DNA of 64,000 nucleotides from Tubiluchus corallicola (taxonomy: Eukaryota > Priapulida > Priapulimorpha > Priapulimorphida > Tubiluchidae), in contig JAQGDQ010001083.1 of NCBI GenBank assembly GCA_030141605.1, positions 1 to 64,000 on the forward strand, read 5' to 3'. The notes under the pieces are model-generated. The model saw only the letters and a program-made list of their open reading frames with translations. It was not told the DNA's origin and made no database searches. This document shows, one piece after another, positions 45,801-60,800 of the stretch. Position numbers and translations under genes: made by a program. The first letter of the stretch is position 1; each line of letters opens with the position of its first letter.

Positions 45801-48800
45801 ATCCTCTAGATTTGTTGACAGTCATAGATTAGCTTCTGGATAGTCTGTCAAAACAAATCTTATGTAAATATTTACGTGTTATTTTCCTAAAATTCATTAA
45901 ACCGTAAACAAGTACTCATTGGCAGCGTGCCAACTTTGTAACATTCCCGCGAACGACTCACCGTTTACTCATGCCAATCGCGATCTCGATAGTTCCCAAG
46001 TCAAACTTGCTTTCTGGTTCGCACATGCTGCCGTCTTCACGTTTATCGTTGTTCGAGTAAACAAGCTTTGACCTTGAGTTTTGACCTTGACTGACATGTG
46101 ACGTGCACGTGTAAACGCTATCACAACAAAGATGACCTAGATTTGATTCCTTTACCATGTATCTGTTATCCAAATTATAGCAAATTGTGTCAAATCGAAT
46201 ATCCCTAGCTTGTCTAAACTCTTGGCTACCTTAAAGCACAAGAAAACTCTCCACTTACATAAAGCTTTTAAAAAAATCGTCTTGAAATTTTATGCCACTT
46301 ACGTTTTTGCCTGCAGGTGTTGCGTCGGCAGTAACGCTGCATAAAACCTGTAAATTTAAACTCCCACGATGACCGTTAGATGCAGCCATTTTGACGATAA
46401 GTCGTTTGAAACAAGTTTAAATAAGACTGAGTAAAGTTTGAAAAAATAATCAGAGCATTCGTAGTGCACATGTTGCTAATTAAATATAATTTTAAATTAC
46501 TGCACCTTGTCAATATGATTAAAAATACGTTTTTGGTTAGTGACTGGCGCACCCTGGAGGGTGAGTCAGCAACATTTTACTACTTGGCATGAACATTTTA
46601 AATTATTAGTCTAGTTACCTAAGTCTTTCTAGCAGGTAAGTGAAATGCTAAATAATACAGATTAGCATGGAAAGTTTCTTGGGACATAATTTAACATTTC
46701 CTTTTCTTCCCCTGATTTACGTTTGGTACATGACGTCATGTAATGGCGCCGTCGGAATAATATTGCAGGAGATTTAAAATGAAAACAAACTAAAATTCCT
46801 TCAATGCGAGTACGATATGTGCATAAAATTGCTGTGTTGTAGTATAATTTTTTAAGGCGATTTTTCTGAAACCTACTTCAGGTACCGTTTTCCTGTCCTT
46901 TAAGTATCTCTTGTTTTTGCTTTAAAGGGAAAGACAGCGGAATTTTGAAGTATATCTGGAACAATATTCCATATATTGTATATAGTCATATATAGTATAC
47001 AGTTTGTGCAAAGGCAGGCGTCTACCCTTGCGCGTCAAGCACATCTGCATAAGTGTTACAGTACTGTTCAAAAGCATGATGACACGAAAAATGAGCTTTA
47101 CATCATATGACGTCAGAAACTAACACCGCAGTTCATGATCATGGTTATCACGGTACCACCTTCTATTTGTCGGTCACGTGAACGTGACAAAAAGTGCCGT
47201 TGCCAGTCTTAGTAGATTCACTGAGCCGCACGTAGCTTTGAAAGTTTAACGAAATTTGAGTATCAGAGGTAATTATTATTTAATTTAAACTTTGATTTTA
47301 AAAAAGTTATTGTAGTTTTCAATATTTTTAGAGCATTTTTTATTCCGAACTCATGTTTACACAATCATCCAGTTTTCCTTTAAGTTATATAGTGAATGGT
47401 TCAGAGTAACTGGTGGGATGTACGATTTGTTGTGACCTCACTTAAATATATAATGTAATATTAAGTAAGTACTTATAGCATTTGTTAGTTCGTTGCTCTT
47501 TTTGAACACCCTGTATACATATAGTACGGTCATTTTATCCCTTCTTCACATGTGATCAGTTTCTTAGTTTCGTGACATTAGCATTTTACCCTTGCAAATC
47601 TAGGCCTTATCTGTCTTATAGTGGTAATTGGTTTTGTTAATACCAGGTGACCGGTCAACATGTTTGTGTTGACCACTGTCCATGATTTAGGCTTGCATTA
47701 GTCGCACTCGGTTTGCACCGTGTGTGAATGTTGCTATGCTTTATTTCTGTTACTCACAAACAAAGTTCAGACTTTGGTCGTGAGAGAATGTAGGGCCTCC
47801 TGCACTTCTTCTGAACAACGTCGTTGGAGATTTTTCTTCGCCGAAAAAAAATCGACGTCACATGCCAGGTTATCTTATTTACCTTGGTCTGTAATCTCTT
47901 AGTGACGTCATGTCTAATTGATGTTTGATTAACTTTGTACAGTTCATTAAGTGGGGCCCTGGGCAAAGTTTAAGCAGTGGAATAATTTGCTATTTCGCTT
48001 TGTTGGCTTGCTAGTTTGGATTGTTCTCATATTCGTGTTAGCAGAACTTTGACCGTTGATTGTGCTGCCATGCAAGTTTCAACTTGCACAATAATTTGTG
48101 TAAAGTCAACCTCGGGTATAACGTACTCGCTTATAAGGGACCACTTACACCGGTCTCAATTTTTCGTAACGTTTTTCCTATGTAAAAATCTTCGTATATT
48201 AGGTACTCGGATATAAGGGACTTTCGGTTATAAGGGACGATATCTTCATGTCCCCACATAATAGAAACCTAGGTAAATTACCTCGCATATAAGGGACCCT
48301 ATGATCAAAGCGAAATTGATTGATTTTTAACCTCAATTTTTCGCAAACTCGGCCTTCGAACAGCTCGGTGTCCGCAGTCACATACATCTCACGTCACTGA
48401 AGGAGCTTCCTACATACTGTTTGTATTGAATGTGTAGCAATAATCCATAAAAATGTGGGTAAAAGTACAGGTCTAGATACACCCTCGGTCTGACTCAACT
48501 TTGGCTATAATGGACATCAGATATAAGAGACGGTTTTTTCCGGTCCGGGGGAGTCCCTTATATCTGAGTTTGACTGTATATTTCATCAGTAATAGAAATT
48601 GCTGTTCAAATTTGAATTTATTTAGATTTTTGGTTAAATTGTTATGCGACAAATGTCAAGGGTCAAAATGATTGAGACCCCCCCCCAGCTAACAAAATGT
48701 TGATGTTCTGATTATTTTTTCAAACTTCTTCAGACGACTTACCGTTAAAAAATGGCTGCTTCTAACCGTAACTGTTTAAAGGCGGAAGTTTAAATTTACA

Positions 48801-51800
48801 AGTTTTTTTGCAGTGTTGCTACTAATGCAAGCTCTACGTGCAATAAGGCAGCATGTAAGTGGTGTCAAATTCCAAGCTTTGGTTCATTAGAGGACAAGAA
48901 AAGGGGTACATGAAGGTTTCAGAAAAATCACCTAAAAATTACATTACTTTAAAGCAATTTTATGCATATATCGTACTCGCGTTGATAGGAATTTTTGTTT
49001 GTTTTCATTTTAAATTTCCTGCAATACTGTTCTGACGGCGCCATTACATGACGTCACACACACACATATATGTATAATAATCTTTATTTGCCATTAAAAT
49101 ACATTGATAATCACTGATAAAAACTTTACAGAGATAATCAATCAGTGTTAGTTAATAAAAACTTACACTGTTGAAGGCAAATGCGGCAGTGCAATCTAAA
49201 CTACTGTGCAGTAATGGAAAGTAACGACGAATAAAATCAAACGTATTTACAACTATGCACAAAAAAATGAAAAAAACTATGATTTAATTAATATGGCCAT
49301 GGATATATGAATTCTGAATTAGTGTGTATGTTGTCGTACTGGTGTGATGGTATTTCACATCTGGTTAATATTAGTGATTTTAATTTTGTTTTAAATGCTG
49401 ATAGGGACTTGATTTGTTTAACCTGTAATGGTAGAGAATTCCAAAGTAGAATTGCTTGTTTGATTACAGAGTTCGTTCCGTAGTGGGTATTTGTCCTAAT
49501 TTGTTTTAGATTGCTTGTTCTGGAATTAATGATAGGATTTGGAAAAAAGGTAAATCTGTTATTCTGGAATGGTTTGCTGATGTTGTTAATGTATTTAAAT
49601 ATAAAAAGCAGAGTAAAATATTCTTTGTGTGCTTCAATGATTGGGAATTTTAAAGTTTTTCTCAGGTTAGTTGTTGAAGCTTTGAATTTTTGTCTACCTG
49701 CCTTACGTTTGTATGAGTACCCAGCTATAAATCTCAACGCATAGTTCTGAAGGAGATTTAATTTTAAGTAATTTTCTCTTTTGGTTTTTTGAAGTAGCGT
49801 ACATCCATATAAGAAGTGCGGTAGAACTAAAGTTTTATATATTAGTGTCTTAGTTTCCTTTGTTAGTTGCCCTTTAAGCACAACGTAAATCAAGGGAAGA
49901 AATTGTCCAAAAACTTTCCATGCAAAGCTATATTCCTTAGCATTTCACTTACTTACATAACTACAAAAGACAAGTATTGATTATGTAAAATGCATAACAC
50001 CATTTAGTAAAATGTTGCTGACTCACCCTCCAGGGTGCACCACTCACTAAACAAAAACATATTTTTAAACTTATTGACAAGATGAAGTAATTTCAAATTT
50101 TACTTAACAACATGTATGCTACGAATGCTCTGATTGTTTTTTCAAACTTTACGCAATGTCATCAAAACTTGTTTCAAATGACCTACGCAATAAAATGGCT
50201 GCGCCTAACGGTCATCGCGGGAGTTTAAATTTACATGTTTTATACAGTGTTACTGCCCAGGCAAGTCCTGTATGCAAAAAGGCAGCATGTAAGTGATATA
50301 AAACTTCAAAATGAATTTTTTAAGCTTTATGTCTATGAAGGGTTTTCTTGTGCTTTAAGGCACCCTTGTCTGGTTATATTTCATCTTCTCTATAGATTAT
50401 TATTCTGAGAACAATCTTTTGTCTTGTTGTGATTATGTCATCGTGTAATCTTCTTACAATCAAAGCTCCTTAATCATGTAGAATAAACCGCAATTGTATA
50501 CAGGATGGAGGAAGTTATTGACCCCTCCCCCATATGGAAGAATCCGGAAGGAATAAAACCTGGATTGTGTTTTCAACAAAGAACTTCGTCGTCTGCGATC
50601 TGTGATAAAACGACGGACATTGTTTGTCGAGCATGATTGGAGAATGTTCTTAAACAAACTTGGTGTTGTAACCCCTTTTTCTTTTGACTCTCCGGCGATG
50701 GAAAAATGATGAGAATTAAAAAAATAGATTAAAACAGTTTTAACATTATCATCAGCTATTTAAAAAACTTGCTTGTCTACTTATGTATAAAAAGCTAATT
50801 TAAAAATGACAACTTTATCATCGATTTTTAAAAAACATTCATGTCTACTTATGTATGAAAAGCTAATTTAAAAAATGACATAACTTTATACAGAACTTAT
50901 AAAAACATACATGTCTACTTATGTATAAAAAGCTAATTTAAAAAATGACATAACTTTATCATCAACTTTAAAAAAACATACATGTCTACTTATGTATGAA
51001 AAGCTAATTTAAAAAATGACATAACTTTATCATGAACTTATAAAAAACATACATGTCTACTTATGTATAAAAAGCTAATTTAAAAAATGACACAAAACTT
51101 TATCATTTATCTAAAAATCTTGAAGGTCTACTTGTGTACCAGAAAGGTAAATTAAAATAGTAATAACATTATTATTAACTATAAAAAAAGCAGCATACAT
51201 TTCTACTTTCAACTTTAGTGTCTGACTTTTCTCGACCTCACGACTTAGGTTGTTTTGACTAATTTCACTTTTGTTAACCCGAAGATAAGTATCATTTGGT
51301 TCAACTACGGATATTTTGTCACAAGAGTTTAAAGGCCTGTTTCACCTCTAGTTGGTTGTTTACCAGAATTCATGGCTGCTTTGGTGTAGTGCATAGAAGA
51401 GCATGGAAAGTCACTGACCCCCGCTCTGAGCAGGCGAACTGACGTTATTTTTTTCAAGGGGTTGAATGTCGCCGTGGATCAACATTCGCCCTTGTGCTGT
51501 GCCGTCGATCTTTGATCGACAACAAATTGCGTCTAATGATTGAAATCTCGATGATATCACCGCGTGTGAACGACCAACCTTGCCGAACTCTTCGTCTAAA
51601 GTTCAGTTCACAAGGTTAGACCCTTTTTTGGGGTGTATCTAGGCACTGATTCATATCTCAGAGATGTTTTGCGCAAAAGAACCTCTCGTAAAACCAACCT
51701 TAGTGTTTATAATAAAAGCAAAAAATTCCACGATAACTGTTATTTCTTATTTCACTCTTGACAAAGTGTGAAAGGACCCTTATTATTTCTTTATTACTGC

Positions 51801-54800
51801 TTTGCAAAGCGCTTTGTTTAGCCTTATTATGATGTATGTCCAACAAACCTGATTAAGATACAGTTTACAAAAAAAAACGTGTGTCAATTCATAATAGCAC
51901 ATTTGTATCATGCATTTCATACATGTTTAGCTACATGGAATCCAGGTAAAAAAGTCACAGGTAAAAAAGTCACAGGAACAAAGTCACACAGAAAAAAGAA
52001 ATGACCATAACCCCTAATCCTAACCTAACCATAGGCAAAATTAATTTTGAGTTTTTTCTGTACCTTTTCCCTAGCCAAAATTGTGACATGAAACATGACA
52101 TCTGCTTGTGACTTTACTACAGGTCAATTGAATTCTTTTTCAATTCAATTTAATCAATTTATTCCGCATAATAAACAAACGCTCACAAGTACATTTGTAT
52201 AAATAATATTTTCTTTGATACAACAAAATTAAGATATAAATTAAGATACAAATTTTAGGAAGAAAGCTTATATTAGTCCACTAGAACTAGTAACAACATA
52301 TTTATAATAGTTAGTGTGGTTTAGAGTGGGTGTTAGTAGTATTTCATAATTACGACGTAAACAACTGATGTACGATATAGAGAAATGATAAATAAATGCT
52401 TTAACACATTCACCAAGCATTTGTGAATGGAACAACACTTGATTAGACTATATGCAGGTTGCACTGCAGATATACAGGGTGTCTATAACGTCTCTTTACA
52501 GTTTGGAAAATTTATTACAAAGGCAGTTGATAAGATTTGTTAACTAGATTTCTTCTAATATAATCAGTGGTTGTCAAAGTTTTTTTATCTTATTTAATAC
52601 ACCTCTATATGGCCGCCATTAATTGCACAAAGCACATCAAGGCGGTACACGATTTTCTGCCATGTTACTAATTACATGAGACGCTTATTGCAGTTTTATT
52701 ACCAAATCCTCCTAGCATTTTTTGCGAACATTGAAATGAACCTGACCTCTCAAAAGACTTGACCTTTCCTTTAATATTTATGCCAGGGTAGATTTCCCAG
52801 GAAAGACGTGTATCGGTCGACAATGCCCTATTGTCTTTCTTCCTCTTTCTTTGATTTTCTTGTTATTGTTTCGATTTTATGTTACAGGTCTGCGAGGAAC
52901 GTACATGTGCCACGTTTACGACTTCTACAAACCCGACATGTCTTCTGAATATCCGGTGGTCGACGGGAAGTTGTCCATTCAGTGTTACCTGCGAGCACTG
53001 GACAACTGCTTCCAGCAATACCGGGCCAAAGCACAAACTCAAATGGACAAGGGTAGGTGGCCAGTGGTCAGTAAAATTCAGGGATGAGAATTTTCCGTGG
53101 ATACGCGGAATTCCGAGTTTTTGGAAGACCAGTAGTGCCATTTTTGTAAATCGTGTAAATTCGTTGAGAAAATTTTTACGGACCCAGTACATTATTTCAC
53201 AAACTGACCGCTAGGTGGCAGGCCGTCACTTTGTATACATCACGTACATCAGTGTAACCACGTGTTTATCTCTATGTATAAAAATATAGAATCAATTGTG
53301 CAGAGTTATTTGAGTCAATTGCAGACAGTTTTTATATACTTTTGCATAGGAGCGGCCAGTACTTAGGCATTTTTGAGACAATTAGGTATCATGTATCCTT
53401 GATAGTTGGGTATTTTAAATTATGCATGAAACAAGGTAATTGATATTTTAAGTCCACTTAGAGGCTCTCTACAGTCACAAAATTGCAATTTGTTGCTGGC
53501 TCCAATGGGGTTTCGCCCCCCTCCCCCATGGGGGCCTACGCAGCCCCCGAACCTCCGGCCTGTTTCAGAGTTTTTTGCAATTTGTCATTCTCATCCCTGA
53601 AAGTATTATAATCTTTATATAACACGTGAGGTAAAAATTTAATTATCTAACTATTTCATCTCTATGTTAACCTTGTTTTTGATAACGGGCGTTGGGTTTT
53701 GTTTGTAAGTCTCTATTCAGACTGATTAGTTTCCTATAGTCAGCAGTTTTGTTGTTTACGGACGAGCCGCCTGTGTTGGTTTTGATATGCCGCTCAAGGG
53801 TAAAGAGTTAACTTGATTCTCTTTTGGTGTTATCTCTTCTTCCGTGGTAAGACATTCTATTCACTGTAATGTACTCACTATTCACTATTATGTATGACAT
53901 AAGACGTTCTGTTCACCGTATGACATAAGACGTTCTGTTCACCGTATGACATAAGACGTTCCGTTCACCGTATGACATGAGACGTTCCGTTCACCGTATG
54001 ACATGAGACGTTCTGTTCACCGTATGACATAAGACGTTCTGTTCACCGTATGACATGAGACGTTCTGTTCACCGTATGACATAAGACGTTCCGTTCACCG
54101 TATGACATAAGACGTTCTGTTCACCGTATGACATGAGACATTCCGTTCACCGTATGACATAAGACGTTCCGTTCACCGTATGACATAAGACGTTCCGTTC
54201 ACCCTATGACATAAGACGTTCCGTTCACTGTATGACATGAGACGTTCTGTTCACCGTATGACATAAGACGTTCCGTTCACCGTATGACATAAGACGTTCC
54301 GTTCACCGTATGACATAAGACGTTCCGTTCACCCTATGACATGAGACGTTCCGTTCACCGTATGACATGAGACGTTCTTTTCACCGTATGACATGAGACG
54401 TTCTGTTCACCGTATGACATCAGATGTTCCGTTCACAGTATGACATTAGACATTCCGTTCACCCTATGACATAATACATTCCGTTCACCCTATGACATAA
54501 GACGTTCCGCTCACCGTATGACATAAGACGTTCTTTTCACCCTATGACATAAGATGTTCTGTTCACCGTATGACATAAGACGTTCTGTTCGTCTAGACGT
54601 TCTGTTCATCATATGACATCAGATGTTCCGTTCACAGTATGACGTAAGACGTTCCGTTCACCCTATGACATGAGACGTTCCGTTCACCCTATGACATAAG
54701 ACGTTCCGTTCACCGTATGACATGAGACGTTCTTTTCACCCTATGACATAAGATGTTCTGTTCACCGTATGACATAAGACGTTCTGTTCGTCTAGACGTT

Positions 54801-57800
54801 CTGTTCATCATATGACATCAGATGTTCCGTTCACAGTATGACGTAAGACGTTCCGTTCACCCTATGACATGAGACGTTCCGTTCACCCTATGACATAAGA
54901 CGTTCCGTTCACCGTATGACATGAGACGTTCTTTTCACCCTATGACATAAGATGTTCTGTTCACCGTATGACATAAGACGTTCTGTTCGTCTAGACGTTC
55001 TGTTCATCATATGACATCAGATGTTCCGTTCACAGTATGACGTAAGACGTTCCGTTCACCCTATGACATGAGACGTTCCGTTCACCCTATGACATAAGAT
55101 GTTCTGTTCACCGTATGACATAAGACGTTCTGTTCGTCATATGACATCAGGCATTCCGTTCACCGTATGACATGAGGCGTTCCGTTCACCATATGACGTA
55201 AGACGTTCCGTTCATCTAGACGTTCTGTTTGTCATATGACATAGTTGCTTCAATGTTTAAGATCTTAGGTACCAATCATTGTTCCACCGGTGGAAAAGTT
55301 TCTGAATCGCTGAGGAACAATTAATAAAAACAGTGAATTTTTATTAGCGCTTTGAACATAATTCCAGTCATTCTATCTGGTTTTTAAGTAAAGTTTTTAT
55401 TATAATGCTGAAGATAGGTTTCTTTTAGTACAGATCATTCTCTGATCAGTATGTGTGAGCATCGAACATTCGAATTCAATTCGAACGATTTTTTTTCTTA
55501 TAATTCAATTCGAACGAATTTTTTCCTTAGAATTCAATTCGAACGAATTTTCTCCTTAGAATTCAATTCGAACGAATTTTCTCCTTAGAATTCAATTCGA
55601 ACGATTTTTTCGCTCAGAATTTGGTTCGAACCTAAAATTATTATGTTTTGTATCATGGATCACAATTTAGCTGTTGGGCACAATTTTTAAACAAATTATT
55701 AGATATTTAGCTAGTACCAACATAAGGGAATCTTGCAGTTGTGCATTTATATTTTCCCCTTTCTGTTCGAAATAGAGTCTTAGAATGCAGCGATTAGTAT
55801 AAAAATGACATTTTGTTAATTCAATTCAATTTCAATTTATTTATCTCTTTATAATGTTACAATAAAACATGATTAATAAAAGAATCGCTAATAAGTTTTG
55901 AAGAATGGTTGAAATGTATAGATAGATCTAGAACTAGAGAAAGGATAGTGAAAATACAATTCAATTCAATTTCAATTTATTTATCTCTTTATAGTGCTAC
56001 AATGAAACATGATTAATATAAAAGAATCGCTAATAAGTTTTGAAGTATGGTTAAAATGAATAGATAGATCTAGAACTAGAGAAAGGATAGCGAAAAGACA
56101 ATTCAATTTAATTTTAATTTATTTATCTCTTTATAATACTACAATAAAACATGATTAATATAAAAGAATCGCTAATAAGTTTTGAAGAATGGTTAAAATG
56201 TATAGATAGATCTAGAACTAGAGAAAGGATAGCGAAAAGACTATAAAGTCACCTAGTCTGCTATCCTTTACCGAATATAGATAAAAAGATTTTTAGACAC
56301 TGGTGGGCATTAATGTTATCAGTTTAATTTAGGAAACATTAGTAATTTTTAAAATTATGATATTTTCTATATAATTCAGAGTAACGAAAATACATGTAGT
56401 TTAATTAGCGGGCAACAAAATAAGGTCAATCTTGCATTAATTAATATTAAGGCATTTAACTAGATTTTGTCGACTTTTGCTTGGCACAGTTTGTAGCATA
56501 CGTGACTTGGGCTGTTCGTTTACATAGAAGTTGACTCATAATTCACCTGTGTGCAAACTTACTTGTTGTTCAAATTACATTTACCTGTTGATTAGCCGCC
56601 AGGTACCTAATGCAGGTACAAAGACCCGAGAGAAGTTTAATCTTTGCATTGCTTCGGTCGAGTTTTTGGAACTCGGCCAACTGATCAGAGACCAATGTCC
56701 ACCTGTGTTCACTAATGCATTGGTAATGTACGTGGTCATCTAGTCTTCTGTTTTGCTGAGGCATTGCGAAGATTTAACGATAAGGCGTGTTTAGACTTTC
56801 ACAATTCGTCAACGCTTGCGAGTAACTGTCATGCAAAAATTAACGAAAAAAATTATTGCGTTCAGCCTTGTCTGTCTTTATAAAGTATTTTGAGGACTTT
56901 TGTTTTGGCATTTGTTTGCTGACCCACTACTGATGGTGAGCTTTTGTGAGCATAGAGCAAATTAAAAATTAAAATTAGGAACTCAGAAATTAAAGGAGAA
57001 GACAAGGGAATTTAATAGTGCGTCCCAAAAACATTTCACACAATGTTGTATTATTTAGCATTACGCTTACCTGAAAGAGTTGTGTGACTACAAAAAATTT
57101 AACATGTTTGCACGAAATGGTAAAACGTCACTGCATCGCCATCCCAGTGTGCAGCACTGGCTCACCAAAACCCATTATTGATCTTATTTGCTTAGTCAAT
57201 GGAGTGTGTGCTACAAATACTCTTACTTGATAATAATAAACTAAAACTCCATTCTTTCAAACTTTAATGCACATTATCTTTAATGTTATCTGAAGTTGTT
57301 TCAAACGACAAACGAGTTTTAGTTTGCATGTCGTTATAGAGTTGAATTTTACCACCTGGCTTCATTTTTAATAAAGATAAAAATATTCGTTTTGAAATTT
57401 TATAACACGTAAGTACTGTCTTATGGCATACAGAGCTTGTATTAACAGTAATGATGTATAAAACATGCAAATTTAAACTCCCACGATGACCGTTAGGTGC
57501 AGCCATCTTGATGGTAAGTCGTTTGAAACAACTTCAAATGACTGGGCTCTTGTGACTGTTATTCAACATCTTGTTAAAGCGCGATGTCATGAATATCACT
57601 GACAGCCAGCGTTATTGATATTTAACACACTTGAGTGACAGTAATGAGTGAAAAGTGGCAGTGACAGTACGGATGCGTGAAGAATTGAAAATTTGCAGTA
57701 ATTGCTCGTTAGCACCCATCCTCCAGGAATATTAATGGCGACCGTTTTTTTGCAGATGGGAAAGGCAACGCATTTTCCCTGGATAACATTGACGTCATGT

Positions 57801-60800
57801 GCTTTCATTCTCCGTATTGCAAGCTAGTTCAGAAATCCGTCGCCAGGTTGGCCTTGAACGACTTCCTGTTGGACAAGCATCCAGACTTCACTAATCGATA
57901 CAAAGGCTTGGAGGCATTCAGGTATTTTGTGAGTTTTGTACCTTCGTTTTTGTAACTGTTGCGCTTAGACTTCCGATGTGCAGTTGACAATGATGTATCA
58001 CGTCGATCGTGATATGTCATGATCGTATACATCATGTCGATCGAAAATGAATCATAAAAACAGTAATAAATTATTTAGTTTTAATTCTGTGATTCAAAGA
58101 TTTTGAAAATTTGTCGCTCGATAAATTGTATTTTAAAGCAAAACCGGACCCAATCTTAAACTGCAAGTCAAAACTATCTACTATTTAAAATATTAAAAAA
58201 GAAAAAGACAGTTTTCTTCTAGAATGACTTACGTGGAAGAATTATTACCGCACAAACACAATTTCTCGTTCGCGCCACTAGTTCTTCACTGTTACATGCA
58301 TTTCACCATTTGTTAGTTAGACAGGCACTAGCGCCCTGCATTTCGGAAACGCATTGCGCATAAAACAAGTGCTGTAGCTCTCAGTTAACATGTTGGTTTG
58401 TGACGAACTACACACGTCCGACAGCTCATGCGTGAACACAGCGGTAAATTTGAAATTTGAATTTTTATCTTAAAACTTGCCTAGTTTTAGTACAACACAC
58501 TGAATATCTTACAGTAGCACTGTACTTCAATTTTCTCTTTCACAAACACGTGCAACACGCTCGTGGAATATTGTTGATGTTGAAAATTATGTTAGTTTGT
58601 GATGTCATCAGTAGTTGAGCTCGCCCGCCGTTAATTAAGTTTCTAATCTATTATTTAATCATCAGAAACACTTTTGCAGTGTTAATTGTGTTAAAATATA
58701 TACTTTTAATCAGACTTGAAAATGGGGTGTGATATGAAAAATCAACCTGTCTTTCTTTAAGCTATACCATGCCTTGGTACATAAGGCAGAGTTAAAGGTT
58801 CTTATAATTTATAAGGATAATTTTGAACTGTGCATTTCTTATTGGTTTCATTGACATGTCTGAACACGTTTTACAGAGATCTGAAGTTGGAAGACACGTA
58901 CTTCGACAGGGATGTAGAAAAAGCGTTCATGGCTCACAGCAGAGACATCTATGAGAGGAAAACGTTACCGACGTTGAGAGTGGCAAATCAAGTCGGAAAT
59001 ATGTACACGCCGTCTTTGTACGGTGGCCTGGTTTCGTTTCTCGGCTGGTAAGCGAACGTAGATTCGTTTTCATCCGGGTGGGTGTCTTGAGAGGGGAAGT
59101 CTTGAGAAGGGGGTTGTTAACCCTTTTGTGTTTTTATGAGATATTCTTAAACTTGTTGCTCTAAAAAACTTTTACTTATTGTGATTTTTTTTGGGTTGAA
59201 TTTTTCGATAACAGATGGCAGCACGGAAAGGGAGAATAAAATTTATACTTTGTAATATTACTGTACTGTTCTTTTGTTTTGTACGAAATTGTTGCTGATT
59301 CTGTACTCAACTGTTTGAGCAAAATAGGATTTTAGTAGCTCTTTTGCTTGTGAAAGTAAGAGAATGTTGTTGTTTATTTATTTATTTATTTACTGCTAAT
59401 TATTTATTTCAGCCTTTTTTCTTATTGCCACTAGATGGCTCTAGTGACTCTTTTTGCTTATACGACGTATTTGCAGGTTTGATGCACTAAAAACTGTTAC
59501 TTTCATGGATTTTTCACAAGCATTAGTTTGCTGTTATACGTTTAAATTTCTTGTTAATAGATGGCAGCATCTGGTTGTGCAGTATATTACTAAAATATTT
59601 ATCATATAGCTCTAATTTCTTTTTAGTTTATGTCAATTATATTCATTTATTTATATATTATATTTAATATATCATTATATGATTAATGTATTAATTAAAT
59701 TCATTTGTTGTTATACGTTTAAATTTCTTGTTAATAGATGGCAGCATCTGGTTTTGCAGTATATTACTAAAATATTTATAATATAGCTCTAATTTCTTTC
59801 TAGTTTATGTCAATTATATTCATTTATTTATATATTATATTTAATATATCATTATATGATTAATGTATTAATTAAATTCATTTGTTGTTATACGTTTAAA
59901 TTTCTTGTTAATAGATGGCAGCATCTGGTTTTGCAGTATATTACTAAAATATTTATAATATAGCTCTAATTTCTTTCTAGTTTATGTCAATTATATTCAT
60001 TTATTTATATATTATATTTAATATATCATTATATGATTAATGTATTAATTAAATTCATTTGTTGTTATACGTTTAAATTTCTTGTTAATAGATGGCAGCA
60101 TCTGGTTTTGCAGTATATTACAAAAATATTTATAATATAGCTATAATTTCTTTCTAGTTTATGTAAATTATATTCGTTTATTTATATATTATAATTAATA
60201 TATTATTATATGATTATAATATTAATTTGTCATTATATGTTTAAATTTATTGTTAATAGATGGCAGCAGAATATAATATAGCTCTAATTAATTTCCAGTT
60301 TATTTAAATTATATTTATTTATTTATATTATTATAATTTATGTATTATTATATGATTAATATATTAATGTGTCGTTATACGTTTAAATTTCTTGTTAATA
60401 GATGGCAGCATCTGGTTGTGTAGAATATTACGGAAATTTTTATAACATAGCTGTAATTCCTTTCTTGTTTTTGGCAAATTAGTATTTAATCTATACACAA
60501 CTGCTTACATAGAAATATAAAGAAACATTTTTGTTGTCTTTCTTCTTTGAAAAGCACAGCATTGTTATTTAAGTGCTTACATAGCAAAATGGTCCACAAT
60601 TCGGCAGTTAAGCTTTTCTAGTTATTTACATTTTCTGAATCTTCATTTCATGAGGATCATTTTGATACCAAGTTCATCACTCTATGTTATTTCTAAGCTG
60701 AGATAATCCACGTTGAAGTTGAGCTGCAGGCTGCACACTGAAAAACTTAATCTTGAGAAAATCACTGTTAAAGTCAGCCATTGTTTTTGGTCACACGTTT

